Positions 7,172-13,409 of a DNA stretch of 64,000 nucleotides are shown piece after piece. This DNA is from an uncultured Bradyrhizobium sp. (lineage in GTDB: Bacteria > Pseudomonadota > Alphaproteobacteria > Rhizobiales > Xanthobacteraceae): NCBI RefSeq assembly GCF_947648125.1, contig NZ_CANSMR010000004.1, positions 62,001 to 126,000 on the forward strand. The letters are read 5' to 3'. The notes below the pieces were generated by a model. It searched no databases, was not told where the DNA came from, and saw nothing but the letters and a program-made list of their open reading frames with translations. How positions within the stretch are numbered: the first letter of the stretch is position 1; the number at the start of each line of letters is the position of its first letter. The translations under genes and the position numbers were made by a program.

Positions 7172-7196
7172 GGAACCTTTTCCGGCCTCGTGCGTT
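7172..7196 (+). promoter_or_regulatory. Sigma-EcfG promoter of the 59-aa protein gene
   Basis: GGAAC at 7172-7176, 16 nt, CGTT at 7193-7196: exact consensus, 38 nt before the ATG at 7235. Confidence 0.78.
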
Positions 7197-7234
7197 GAAT
7201 CCAACGTTGATTCAAGAGCTTAGTTGGAGGTCGT

Positions 7235-7414
7235 ATGAATCTTACTCCCGAGCAGCGCAAGGTCCGTAACGAGCAGCGTCAGCAAGACGCGTCGCAGGCG
7301 ATGAAGGAGCACCTCGCCCACGAGAAGGCGTTCTACGACAACTTCCACCGCCTCAAAGCCGAGCGGCAGGCGCGTGAAGCCGCGGAATCACGGAAGAAAT
7401 CCGCTGCGAAATAG
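7235..7414 (+). CDS. Small charged helical protein (59 aa), stress-linked
   Basis: A 59-residue protein beginning MNLTPEQRKVRNEQRQQDAS, composed almost wholly of Glu, Gln, Lys, Arg and Ala. It is probably one long helix and ends in KSAAK. GGAGG at 7227-7231 is a strong ribosome site, and an exact EcfG-type promoter stands upstream. I recognise no family. Soluble, hydrophilic and stress-induced are the only supportable descriptors. Confidence 0.72.
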   Translation: MNLTPEQRKVRNEQRQQDASQAMKEHLAHEKAFYDNFHRLKAERQAREAAESRKKSAAK

Positions 7415-7553
7415 GCGCCGGGAGCCACTCCCATCGTCCGGATTGCCCGGATCTGACAGACCGAGAAGGAGCGGAAGCGAGGGGGGCGAGCACGGCGCAA
7501 GTGAGTTCGCCCGAATGACGCGACGAAATCTCCAGGCTTATGGAGGACGTCAG

Positions 7554-7727
7554 ATGTATTTTGCCGATACGAAACCGGTCACTTGCAAATGCGGCGAACC
7601 CCTGAGCGAACTGATGCTCGTCGACGACCAGACGACCGAAATCACGTTTCATATCGGTCGTTGCCCGTCATGCCGTGAAGTGACGGTCGTTCGATCCCAG
7701 GACATGCCATCAAACGACAATGCCTGA
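7554..7727 (+). CDS. Small zinc-ribbon protein (57 aa)
   Basis: A 57-residue protein with two cysteine pairs, CKCGEP (C-x-C) near residue 11 and CPSCRE (C-x2-C) near residue 40, which fits a zinc ribbon. TGGAGGA precedes the ATG at 7554; an upstream in-frame ATG at 7515 lacks a ribosome site. No EcfG box was found before it, so it may be expressed independently of its neighbours. The role is unknown. Confidence 0.72.
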   Translation: MYFADTKPVTCKCGEPLSELMLVDDQTTEITFHIGRCPSCREVTVVRSQDMPSNDNA

Positions 7728-7832
7728 AGCGGGCGATCCTCTCGTTTGGCGGAAGGACCAGTCCTTTGTGTGTGACTTCCAATGCGCGAGATGAGTGACA
7801 GGCCGGCTGACGCATCGTTCACGGCAGGGCCG

Positions 7833-7875
7833 AAAAAAGAGCAGGGCGCGACCGGCATCACCACGGTCGCGCCCT
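7833..7875 (-). terminator. Intrinsic terminator facing left with no gene feeding it
   Basis: An 11-bp perfect stem (7843-7853 with 7865-7875, AGGGCGCGACC and its complement) has an 11-nt loop. On the minus strand it is followed by a run of six T (7838-7833). On the plus strand there is no T-run. No minus-strand coding sequence lies to the right before 8600, so it may end a small RNA. The rest of the 7728-8068 gap shows only the candidate promoter at 7995. Confidence 0.6.
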
Positions 7876-7994
7876 ACGTCGCCGGTCAATGGGGCAGGGG
7901 GAATAACCGGCTCTTCCAATGACTCGCAGACCCCCGGACTCGTTCCGCGCGAATCAAAATTTTTTCGTACACGGTTAAGTGATGGCTGGACGCG

Positions 7995-8020
7995 AGAACC
8001 CCACAGGTTTCGTTCGCGTT
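7995..8020 (+). promoter_or_regulatory. Possible sigma-EcfG promoter (one mismatch)
   Basis: AGAAC at 7995-7999, 17 nt, CGTT at 8017-8020. The first base of the -35 deviates from GGAAC. It is 48 nt upstream of the ATG at 8069. Confidence 0.35.
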
Positions 8021-8068
8021 GTGTCCGTGATCGCCAAAGGGAATTTCCATGGGGCGAGGGACATCACC

Positions 8069-8461
8069 ATGTCAAATATTCAAAAGGGAATTTTCGCTGC
8101 GTTGGCGGCTGGGCTGACGCTGGGCGCGGTCCAGCTGGCGTCCGGCCACGATCTCATTGGCGGGCAGCAGGTCACCACCGCTTTGGCGCCGGAGAGCGCG
8201 GTCAATCGGGCCGCCAAGACCGATCGTGCCGCGGTTCCGATTGCCGCCCTGCCGAGCCGGACCGTCGCGCTGAAGCTTGATCGGCTTCCCGATACGTCGG
8301 TCCTGGTCCGCGTTCCCGTGGCGCGGGAAGAAGCTCGCAATCACCCTGCGGCGCCCGCCCGGGCGCGGCCCGGCGACACCCGCAAAGTGGCTTGCGAGCC
8401 CGTGGTCAGCGTCCTGACCGAAGTGGCCAAGCTGCTGCAGCCCGGCCGCTGCGTGACCTGA
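8069..8461 (+). CDS. Exported protein (130 aa), unknown function
   Basis: From ATG 8069 the frame gives 130 residues with a likely signal peptide (KGIFAALAAGLTLGAVQLAS). The mature part is basic and alanine/proline-rich and has two cysteines near the C-terminus (VACEPVVSVLTEVAKLL, GRCVT) that could form a disulfide in the periplasm. GCGAGGGAC precedes the start. The in-frame ATGs further upstream (7982, 8049) lack the signal-peptide arrangement. The fold is unknown. It may be stress-controlled through the imperfect box at 7995. Confidence 0.65.
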   Translation: MSNIQKGIFAALAAGLTLGAVQLASGHDLIGGQQVTTALAPESAVNRAAKTDRAAVPIAALPSRTVALKLDRLPDTSVLVRVPVAREEARNHPAAPARARPGDTRKVACEPVVSVLTEVAKLLQPGRCVT

Positions 8462-8477
8462 GCACCCCTTGAACGGT

Positions 8478-8580
8478 GTCATCGCCCGGCTTGACCGGGC
8501 GATCCAGTACGCCGCGGCCCATCGGCTCAACAATGACTGTCTCTGGAATACTGGATCGCCCGGTCAAGCCGGGCGATGAC
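8478..8580. repeat. Palindromic repeat family A, copy 1
   Basis: Two terminal hairpins (GCCCGG-loop-CCGGGC on each side) flank a core with GATCCAGTACGCCGCGG and TCTCTGGAATACTGGATC, which are themselves complementary. It fills the gap between convergent genes. Other copies are at 12882, 18129 and 46225. Confidence 0.85.
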
Positions 8581-8599
8581 AGCAGTGCTTGTTGGTGGG

Positions 8600-9049
8600 C
8601 TATTCCTCTTCGTCCGGCTTGCTGCTGCCGGCGGCGCTGCGGCTTGCCATCAGGCCGAGTGCGAGGCCGCCGACCGCCAGAATCGGGATCAGCCGCTTCA
8701 CGCCGATGGCGCGCACGATCTGCAGGCCGGTCGCGATCAATGCAGGGTCGGTGAGCATTGTTGCCGCGGCGGATTTCGCGGCCTTTGCCGCTTTCTCGGC
8801 ACGCCTCTGCATCTCGCGCTTGCGCACCATGTAAACGGCAATGGCGATCAGCGTGACGACCAGGAACACCGCGGCGCCGGACAAGCACGCCTCCACCGGA
8901 CCGTAGTGCTGCAGCACATAGACGAAGGCCGCCGCGCACAGGAAGGCGATGGTGACGAACAGCGCCATCGCGGCGGCAGCCGCAAGCGATGTCAGCCGCA
9001 GCGCGCTGCCGGTGGATTGCTTGACGTCATCGATCAGCCGCTGAAGCAT
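8600..9049 (-). CDS. Holin-X-like (YqjE-type) membrane protein
   Basis: A 149-residue protein from ATG 9049 (MLQRLIDDVKQS). It has an amphipathic N-terminus, two hydrophobic helices (about 20-45 and 55-80), a charged segment (RKREMQRRAEKAAKAAK), a third hydrophobic stretch (LIPILAVGGLALGLMAS) and an acidic end. This layout matches the phage-holin-3_6/YqjE group that accompanies DUF883 proteins. It follows the DUF883 gene in the same direction, and no promoter was seen in between, so both probably share the EcfG promoter at 9575. A role in envelope stress is inferred. Confidence 0.75.
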   Translation of the reverse strand: MLQRLIDDVKQSTGSALRLTSLAAAAAMALFVTIAFLCAAAFVYVLQHYGPVEACLSGAAVFLVVTLIAIAVYMVRKREMQRRAEKAAKAAKSAAATMLTDPALIATGLQIVRAIGVKRLIPILAVGGLALGLMASRSAAGSSKPDEEE

Positions 9050-9167
9050 TGACCAACCTTGTCCTGAAAAGCTCTGCTTTGAATCTTGCCTTGAAGAGCG
9101 CATCGACAAACGAGGTGGCGGCGCGCCAGCGCTGCCATCGCGTCCAGAGCGGTGGTTTGCGCATGAC

Positions 9168-9539
9168 CTAGCGCCGCCAGGTGAGGCCGATCAAAAAGCC
9201 GAGGCCGAGCGCAAGGCCGACGGTCGCCAGCGGCCGCTGCGTGATCACCTCTTCCAGCGATTCCTCGATCGAGGATGCCGCATCCTGCGCCGCGCCCATC
9301 ATCGCGCTGCCGCGCTCCGACATGTCGTCGAGGGTCGATTCCGCGTTGGCGCGCGCATCCTTGTAGCGGCGGCGGGCCTGCTTGCCTGCGTTGTTGGCAA
9401 ACGAGTTGAGCGCGTCTGTGATCTGCTCGGTGAGGGCTGCGATATCGTTCTTCACGGCAGTGACATCCTTTTCGAGGCGTTCGTAGGTCGCTTTGTCGGT
9501 CATGTTCTTGATCCCAAATGCGCTGTCCGTGCTCGACAT
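9168..9539 (-). CDS. DUF883/ElaB-YqjD-family stress protein
   Basis: A 123-residue protein from ATG 9539, preceded by GGGAG on the minus strand. The N-terminal 90 residues are a long charged helix (YERLEKDVTAVKNDIAALTE and a second block with RRRYKDARANAESTLDD). The C-terminus has one membrane helix, RPLATVGLALGLGFLIGLTW followed by RR. That is the ElaB/YqjD/DUF883 plan: an inner-membrane C-tail-anchored protein that in E. coli binds ribosomes in stationary phase. It is driven by an exact EcfG-type promoter and precedes the holin-like gene. Confidence 0.85.
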   Translation of the reverse strand: MSSTDSAFGIKNMTDKATYERLEKDVTAVKNDIAALTEQITDALNSFANNAGKQARRRYKDARANAESTLDDMSERGSAMMGAAQDAASSIEESLEEVITQRPLATVGLALGLGFLIGLTWRR

Positions 9540-9574
9540 CGAAAGCTCCCGGAGAACGTGTGTGTCTGGAGAAA

Positions 9575-9599
9575 AACGCTTCGCATCGCGCAAGGTTCC
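9575..9599 (-). promoter_or_regulatory. Sigma-EcfG promoter of the DUF883 operon
   Basis: On the minus strand GGAAC at 9599-9595, 16 nt, CGTT at 9578-9575: exact consensus, 35 nt before the chosen ATG (9539). It overrules the longer start at 9593, which would lie inside the promoter. Confidence 0.8.
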
Positions 9600-9615
9600 A
9601 GATGCGAAACCGAGG

Positions 9616-10752
9616 TTAGCCGTCAGGCAGCTGCGGCGAATTGACCGGCATCAAATGCTCCTTCACGATCAACGCCACGATCAGCAGCGGCGACGACAGG
9701 AAGGCGCCCATCGGGCCCCACAGCCAGGTCCAGAACGCGAGCGCGAGAAAGACCGCGAGCGCATTCAGTGACAGCCTGCGGCCGACGATCGTCGGCGTCA
9801 CGAAATGTCCCTCCATGAAGGTCACGACCGCAAAGCACGCCGGCGCGATCAGCCCCGCGCCGATGGTCGGCGAGGAGATGATGCCGACCGCAACCAGCAC
9901 CACGAACATCGCGACCGGGCCGATGATCGGAATGAAGTTCAGCGTCGCGGCGAGCGCGCCGAGTCCGGCCGCGTTGGGCATGCCCGTCGCCGCGCAGATC
10001 GCACCGGTGACGATGCCGACGCCGGCATTGATCATGGTGACCGTCAGCAGATAGTTGCCGAGGTGGGTTTCGAGCTCGTTGAGGATTCGCAGCGTGCGCA
10101 GCCGCGCCGCGCGTTCGCTGAAGGTCATCACCAGGGCGCGGCGCAGATCCTTCCAGCTCGCGATGAACAGGATCAGGGTGGCAATGAACAGCAGGAATTC
10201 GGCGAAGGTCGGCGACAGGAATTCCAGCGTCGGCTGCACCCATTCGAATTTCGGCATCTGGAATGTCGCCAGCGTATCGGGGCCGCCGACCATGCTCTGC
10301 AGCTCCTGCCACAGTGCGAGCGGCCGGTCGAACACATGCAGCTTCTGCCTCAGGATGGCGCCGAGCTCGGGCAGCCGTGAGCTCCAGTCCATGACAGGCG
10401 AGGCGATCAGTCCGACCATGAAGCTGACCGCGGCGCCGACCGCGATCACGATCAGCACCGCGCCGACCGCGCGCGGGATCCGGTAGCGCTCGAGCAGGCT
10501 CGCCGCCGGCGACAGCATGGTGCCGACGATGAAGGCCATGGTGATTGGAAGGAAGACGGCGCGCGCGAGATAGAGCACTCCGACGATGACAATCACCAGC
10601 AGCGCGACCAGCGCGAAGGCGACGACCTCGGCGCGGCTGATCACCGGCGGCGTTTCAGCTTTGCTGTCGGGGAGGGGCGTGCCTTCGGGCGCGTTGCCAA
10701 GCATACGTTCACCCGGAAAGGCGCGCACCAGACTCCTCCCGAATGGGGACAA
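9616..10752 (-). CDS. AI-2E/PerM-family permease
   Basis: A 378-residue inner-membrane protein of the UPF0118/AI-2E family. It has an N-terminal pair of helices (VVAFALVALLVIVIVGVLYL), a central amphipathic segment, and a C-terminal block of helices with the signature region ATLNFIPIIGPVAMFVVLVA and GHFVTPTIVGRRLSLNALAV. Members export small molecules or act as sodium/proton exchangers; the substrate here is unknown. An exact EcfG-type promoter lies 29 nt upstream, placing it in the general stress regulon. Confidence 0.88.
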   Translation of the reverse strand: MSPFGRSLVRAFPGERMLGNAPEGTPLPDSKAETPPVISRAEVVAFALVALLVIVIVGVLYLARAVFLPITMAFIVGTMLSPAASLLERYRIPRAVGAVLIVIAVGAAVSFMVGLIASPVMDWSSRLPELGAILRQKLHVFDRPLALWQELQSMVGGPDTLATFQMPKFEWVQPTLEFLSPTFAEFLLFIATLILFIASWKDLRRALVMTFSERAARLRTLRILNELETHLGNYLLTVTMINAGVGIVTGAICAATGMPNAAGLGALAATLNFIPIIGPVAMFVVLVAVGIISSPTIGAGLIAPACFAVVTFMEGHFVTPTIVGRRLSLNALAVFLALAFWTWLWGPMGAFLSSPLLIVALIVKEHLMPVNSPQLPDG

Positions 10753-10780
10753 ATGAATTTCGCATCAAATTGCGCGTGAC

Positions 10781-10805
10781 AACGGCATTGCCCGGCAAAG
10801 GTTCC
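10781..10805 (-). promoter_or_regulatory. Sigma-EcfG promoter of the AI-2E-family permease gene
   Basis: On the minus strand GGAAC at 10805-10801, 16 nt, CGTT at 10784-10781: exact consensus. Confidence 0.8.
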
Positions 10806-10863
10806 ATCGCGCTCTCGTGAGACGCGCCGGGTTGACAATCGCGGCTTCACGACGATTCGCAAC

Positions 10864-10889
10864 GGAACTGTCTGATGGTCACGCGCGTT
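10864..10889 (+). promoter_or_regulatory. Sigma-EcfG promoter of the L,D-transpeptidase gene
   Basis: GGAAC at 10864-10868, 17 nt, CGTT at 10886-10889: exact consensus. It is divergent from the promoter at 10781 and only about 60 nt away. A start codon at 10875 would lie inside it, so the ATG at 10938 is the real start. Confidence 0.8.
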
Positions 10890-10937
10890 GGTTGGGCATC
10901 GCATCACCATGATGCGCATCCCGTCCAGGGGCAGCAC

Positions 10938-11768
10938 ATGACACAGCAGTCTCTCTCCAGCCGCCGGCTTGCGTCGCGCGCCGTGCGCACCTTTGCCTTC
11001 GCCAGCGTCCTGCTCGCGACGCCATTCATTATCGCCAATTCGGCCAGCGCCCAAGTCAGCGCTCAAGTCCGCTCGTCTGCGCTCGGCTATGCGTCCACCC
11101 AGCCGGGTGCTTTCCCCTCCGACGAGGTGATGAACGATCCTTCGGCCGGGGCCAGCGAGGACGGCGCGCTGCCGGAGCGGCTGCGCCGCACCACCGTCGC
11201 GCTCAACACAACAGAGGCGCCCGGCACCGTCATCATCGATACCGGCAACACCACGCTCTATTACGTGCTCGGCGGCGGCCGGGCGATCCGCTACGGCGTC
11301 GGCGTCGGCCGCGAAGGATTCACCTGGGCGGGCACCCAGACCATCAGCCGCAAGGCCGAGTGGCCGGACTGGCATCCGCCGGCCGAGATGATCAAGCGCC
11401 AGCCCTATCTGCCGCGCTTCATGGCCGGTGGCCCGGGCAACCCGCTTGGTGCCCGCGCGATGTATCTCGGCTCCAGCGAGTACCGCATCCATGGCACCAA
11501 CGATCCGTCGACGATCGGCAAGTTCGTGTCGTCGGGCTGCATCCGCCTGACCAATGAAGACGTCTCCGACCTGTTCAGCCGGGTCGATGTCGGGACCAGG
11601 GTGGTGGTGCTGCCGAAGAACGCGCCGCATCTTGCCGCACGCGAACTCGGCCCGAGCACGACGCAGATCTCGGTCCGGCCGGCGCCGATGCAGCCGCGCC
11701 CCGCGGTGATGACGCTGCCGTCCGGCCGTCAGGCGATGAACATCCCGGCGACTTCCCCGTTGTACTGA
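10938..11768 (+). CDS. L,D-transpeptidase (YkuD domain)
   Basis: A 276-residue exported protein. Residues 1-40 are a signal peptide (FAFASVLLATPFIIANSASA). The YkuD domain spans about 85-215 and has the histidine in RIHGTNDPSTIG and the catalytic cysteine in SSGCIRLTNEDV. It cross-links peptidoglycan stem peptides (3-3 links) or attaches proteins to them. The start at 10938 (AGGGGCAGC before it) is fixed by the EcfG promoter just upstream. Expression in the stress regulon suggests wall strengthening under stress. A tail of about 55 residues after the domain is proline/arginine-rich. Confidence 0.92.
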   Translation: MTQQSLSSRRLASRAVRTFAFASVLLATPFIIANSASAQVSAQVRSSALGYASTQPGAFPSDEVMNDPSAGASEDGALPERLRRTTVALNTTEAPGTVIIDTGNTTLYYVLGGGRAIRYGVGVGREGFTWAGTQTISRKAEWPDWHPPAEMIKRQPYLPRFMAGGPGNPLGARAMYLGSSEYRIHGTNDPSTIGKFVSSGCIRLTNEDVSDLFSRVDVGTRVVVLPKNAPHLAARELGPSTTQISVRPAPMQPRPAVMTLPSGRQAMNIPATSPLY

Positions 11769-11793
11769 GGAGTGTTGTAGCGAGGGGTCGGTG

Positions 11794-12423
11794 ATGGTGA
11801 AGCGATATTCCAGGCGGTTGGCGTTCGGGACGGCGGCATTGCTTGGCCTGTCCCTTGCGCCCGCTGCGCAAGCTCAGGATTTCTTCTCGCAGCTGTTCGG
11901 CGGCTTCATGCAGGGCCGTCCGCCGGTGATCCGGATGCCGTTCGATGATGGCCCGGCGCCAGTGCCGCGGGCCGAGCGGCGCGCGCGCTATGATGTCGGC
12001 CAGGCCTATTGCGTGCGCACCTGCGACGGCCGTTATTTCCCGCTGGCTGCGACCGGCAACCAGAGCAAGGCGGAGAGCTGCAACAGCTTCTGCCCGGCGA
12101 GTGCGACCGAAGTGGTTTATGGCGGCAACATCGACAACGCCGCGACGGAGGACGGCAAGCCCTATTCCGAGCTGCCGAATGCATTCCGTTATCGCGACGA
12201 GATCGTTTCGGGCTGCACTTGCAACGGCAAGGACCCTGTCGGGCTCGCCGCGGTGAAGATCGAGGACGATCCGACCTTGCGCAAGGGCGACATCGTCGCC
12301 GGCAAGGATGGGTTGATGTCGGTCGGCCGCGCAGACCGGCGCGGCGCATCTCTCAACTTCACGCCGGCGCCGGATCGCATCCGCGCCAAGTATCAGCGCG
12401 CGCCGGTGCTGGCGCGCGAATAG
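11794..12423 (+). CDS. DUF2865 exported protein
   Basis: A 209-residue protein with a signal peptide (LAFGTAALLGLSLAPAAQAQ). The mature part has six cysteines in a set pattern (AYCVRTCDGRYFPL, SCNSFCPAS, SGCTCNGKDP) typical of DUF2865, a family I know mainly from Rhizobiales. The periplasmic function is unknown. It starts 25 nt after the L,D-transpeptidase stop, and GCGAGGGG precedes the ATG, so the two are probably co-transcribed under the EcfG promoter at 10864. A wall-related role is inferred from that pairing. Confidence 0.82.
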   Translation: MVKRYSRRLAFGTAALLGLSLAPAAQAQDFFSQLFGGFMQGRPPVIRMPFDDGPAPVPRAERRARYDVGQAYCVRTCDGRYFPLAATGNQSKAESCNSFCPASATEVVYGGNIDNAATEDGKPYSELPNAFRYRDEIVSGCTCNGKDPVGLAAVKIEDDPTLRKGDIVAGKDGLMSVGRADRRGASLNFTPAPDRIRAKYQRAPVLARE

Positions 12424-12463
12424 CGTCGCTCACGCGAGATCGGCCGCTTCGGTTCCTTGGTCC

Positions 12464-12488
12464 GGAACCGGTCTTGCTCCTGCACGTT
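12464..12488 (+). promoter_or_regulatory. Sigma-EcfG promoter of the 51-aa protein gene
   Basis: GGAAC at 12464-12468, 16 nt, CGTT at 12485-12488: exact consensus, 47 nt before the ATG at 12536. Confidence 0.78.
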
Positions 12489-12535
12489 AGCAACGGGCGA
12501 ACAGCACATTCACCGATGCCATCAGGGGGCCCCGC

Positions 12536-12691
12536 ATGCTCGTCGGCGTACTCGTCACCTTCCTTGTCATTATTCTCGTACTTTATCTCATCAACATGCT
12601 GCCGCTCGACGGCCGCGCCAAGCAGATCGCGCGCGTCGTCGTCATCATCATCGGCATCGTCTCGCTGCTGAAATATTTGGCGGTGTTCTAG
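12536..12691 (+). CDS. Small two-helix membrane protein (51 aa), stress-linked
   Basis: A 51-residue protein made of two hydrophobic helices (MLVGVLVTFLVIILVLYLIN and ARVVVIIIGIVSLLKYL) joined by the loop MLPLDGRAKQI. The hydrophobic hairpin with an LPLDGRAK-type loop recurs in small bacterial membrane proteins annotated as Thivi_2564-like; I recall this only as a family name and am not certain. CAGGGGGC precedes the ATG, and an exact EcfG-type promoter supports expression under stress. Confidence 0.75.
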   Translation: MLVGVLVTFLVIILVLYLINMLPLDGRAKQIARVVVIIIGIVSLLKYLAVF

Positions 12692-12695
12692 ATTC

Positions 12696-12814
12696 GTCAT
12701 TGCGAGCCACCGGGTCGCGCGAACGCGCGCCCGGTGACAGGCTCCGCGAAGCAATCCATCTCACCGCGCGAGTGGAGCAATGGATTGCTTCGTCGCTTCA
12801 CTCCTCGCAACGAC
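12696..12814. repeat. Repeat family B, copy 1 (degenerate)
   Basis: It starts GTCATTGCGAGCC and contains GCGAAGCAATCCAT with its inverted counterpart ATGGATTGCTTCG, ending CTCGCAACGAC. Copies 2 and 3 are at 39569 and 59280. First of three unrelated repeats stacked in this 718-nt gap. Confidence 0.8.
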
Positions 12815-12881
12815 GTCGATGCAGCACCATGAGGATCTACAGTTTAGCCGCGAAACAAGAGGTATACCCTCGTCCACCGAT

Positions 12882-12983
12882 GTCATCGCCCGGCTCGACC
12901 GGGCGATCCAGTACGCCGCGGCTCTTCCGCTCAAGCACTGCGGTCTCTGGAATACTGGATCACCCGCATGCGCGGGTGATGAC
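12882..12983. repeat. Palindromic repeat family A, copy 2
   Basis: Same core as copy 1, but the right hairpin is changed to CACCCGC-loop-GCGGGTG, with both stem strands altered together so the hairpin is kept. Confidence 0.85.
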
Positions 12984-13023
12984 ACTGCGTGGTGTGACAC
13001 CTTGAATCGGGAACCATCCTCAT

Positions 13024-13166
13024 CGTCGTCCCTGCGAAAGCAGGGACCCATAACCACAACTGCCAATTGCTGGGCGATGCTGGAACGACGAGTGCCTTCA
13101 ACAAGGTCCGCCGCGGCGTATGGGTCCCTGCTCCCGTGCGCAATTGCGCACTAGGCAGGGACGACG
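13024..13166. repeat. Repeat family C, copy 1
   Basis: It starts CGTCGTCCCTGCGAAAGCAG (hairpin GTCCCTGC-GAAA-GCAGGGAC), then CCCATAACCAC, GCTGGAACGACGAG and a mirrored end TATGGGTCCCTGC...CAGGGACGACG. Other copies are at 34405, 36239 and 46350. The remainder of the gap to 13355 has no supportable gene. Confidence 0.82.
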
Positions 13167-13355
13167 TGTTGGAGGAGCCGCAGACTCACATCGCGATTTC
13201 TGGATAATAGAATAATGCCGCTGATTTGCCCGACGAGTCAAGTTGTCGTGTCCGCCGGCTACTTTGCATGGGGTTGTTTTCGATATTTTGGCAGTGCGCC
13301 CCTGCGACGGCAGGCTATCGCATCCGGCTATTCTAGCGTCACTCGCGGCGCCAAC

Positions 13356-13386
13356 AAAAAAGCCCCGGCTCATCGCCGGGGCTTTT
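13356..13386 (-). terminator. Terminator of malate synthase gene
   Basis: An 8-bp GC stem (GCCCCGGC with GCCGGGGC) has a 5-nt loop. On the minus strand it is followed by six T; on the plus strand by four T, so it could act in both directions. It lies 24 nt past the glcB stop. Confidence 0.88.
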
Positions 13387-13409
13387 GCTTGTCGTCGCGA
13401 CCCGCGGGA

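Noticed and set aside
13098-13373. 91-codon minus-strand frame containing LTRRANQRHYSI
   Set aside because: It overlaps a family C repeat and the glcB terminator; such frames recur as repeat-derived annotations and show no coding evidence.
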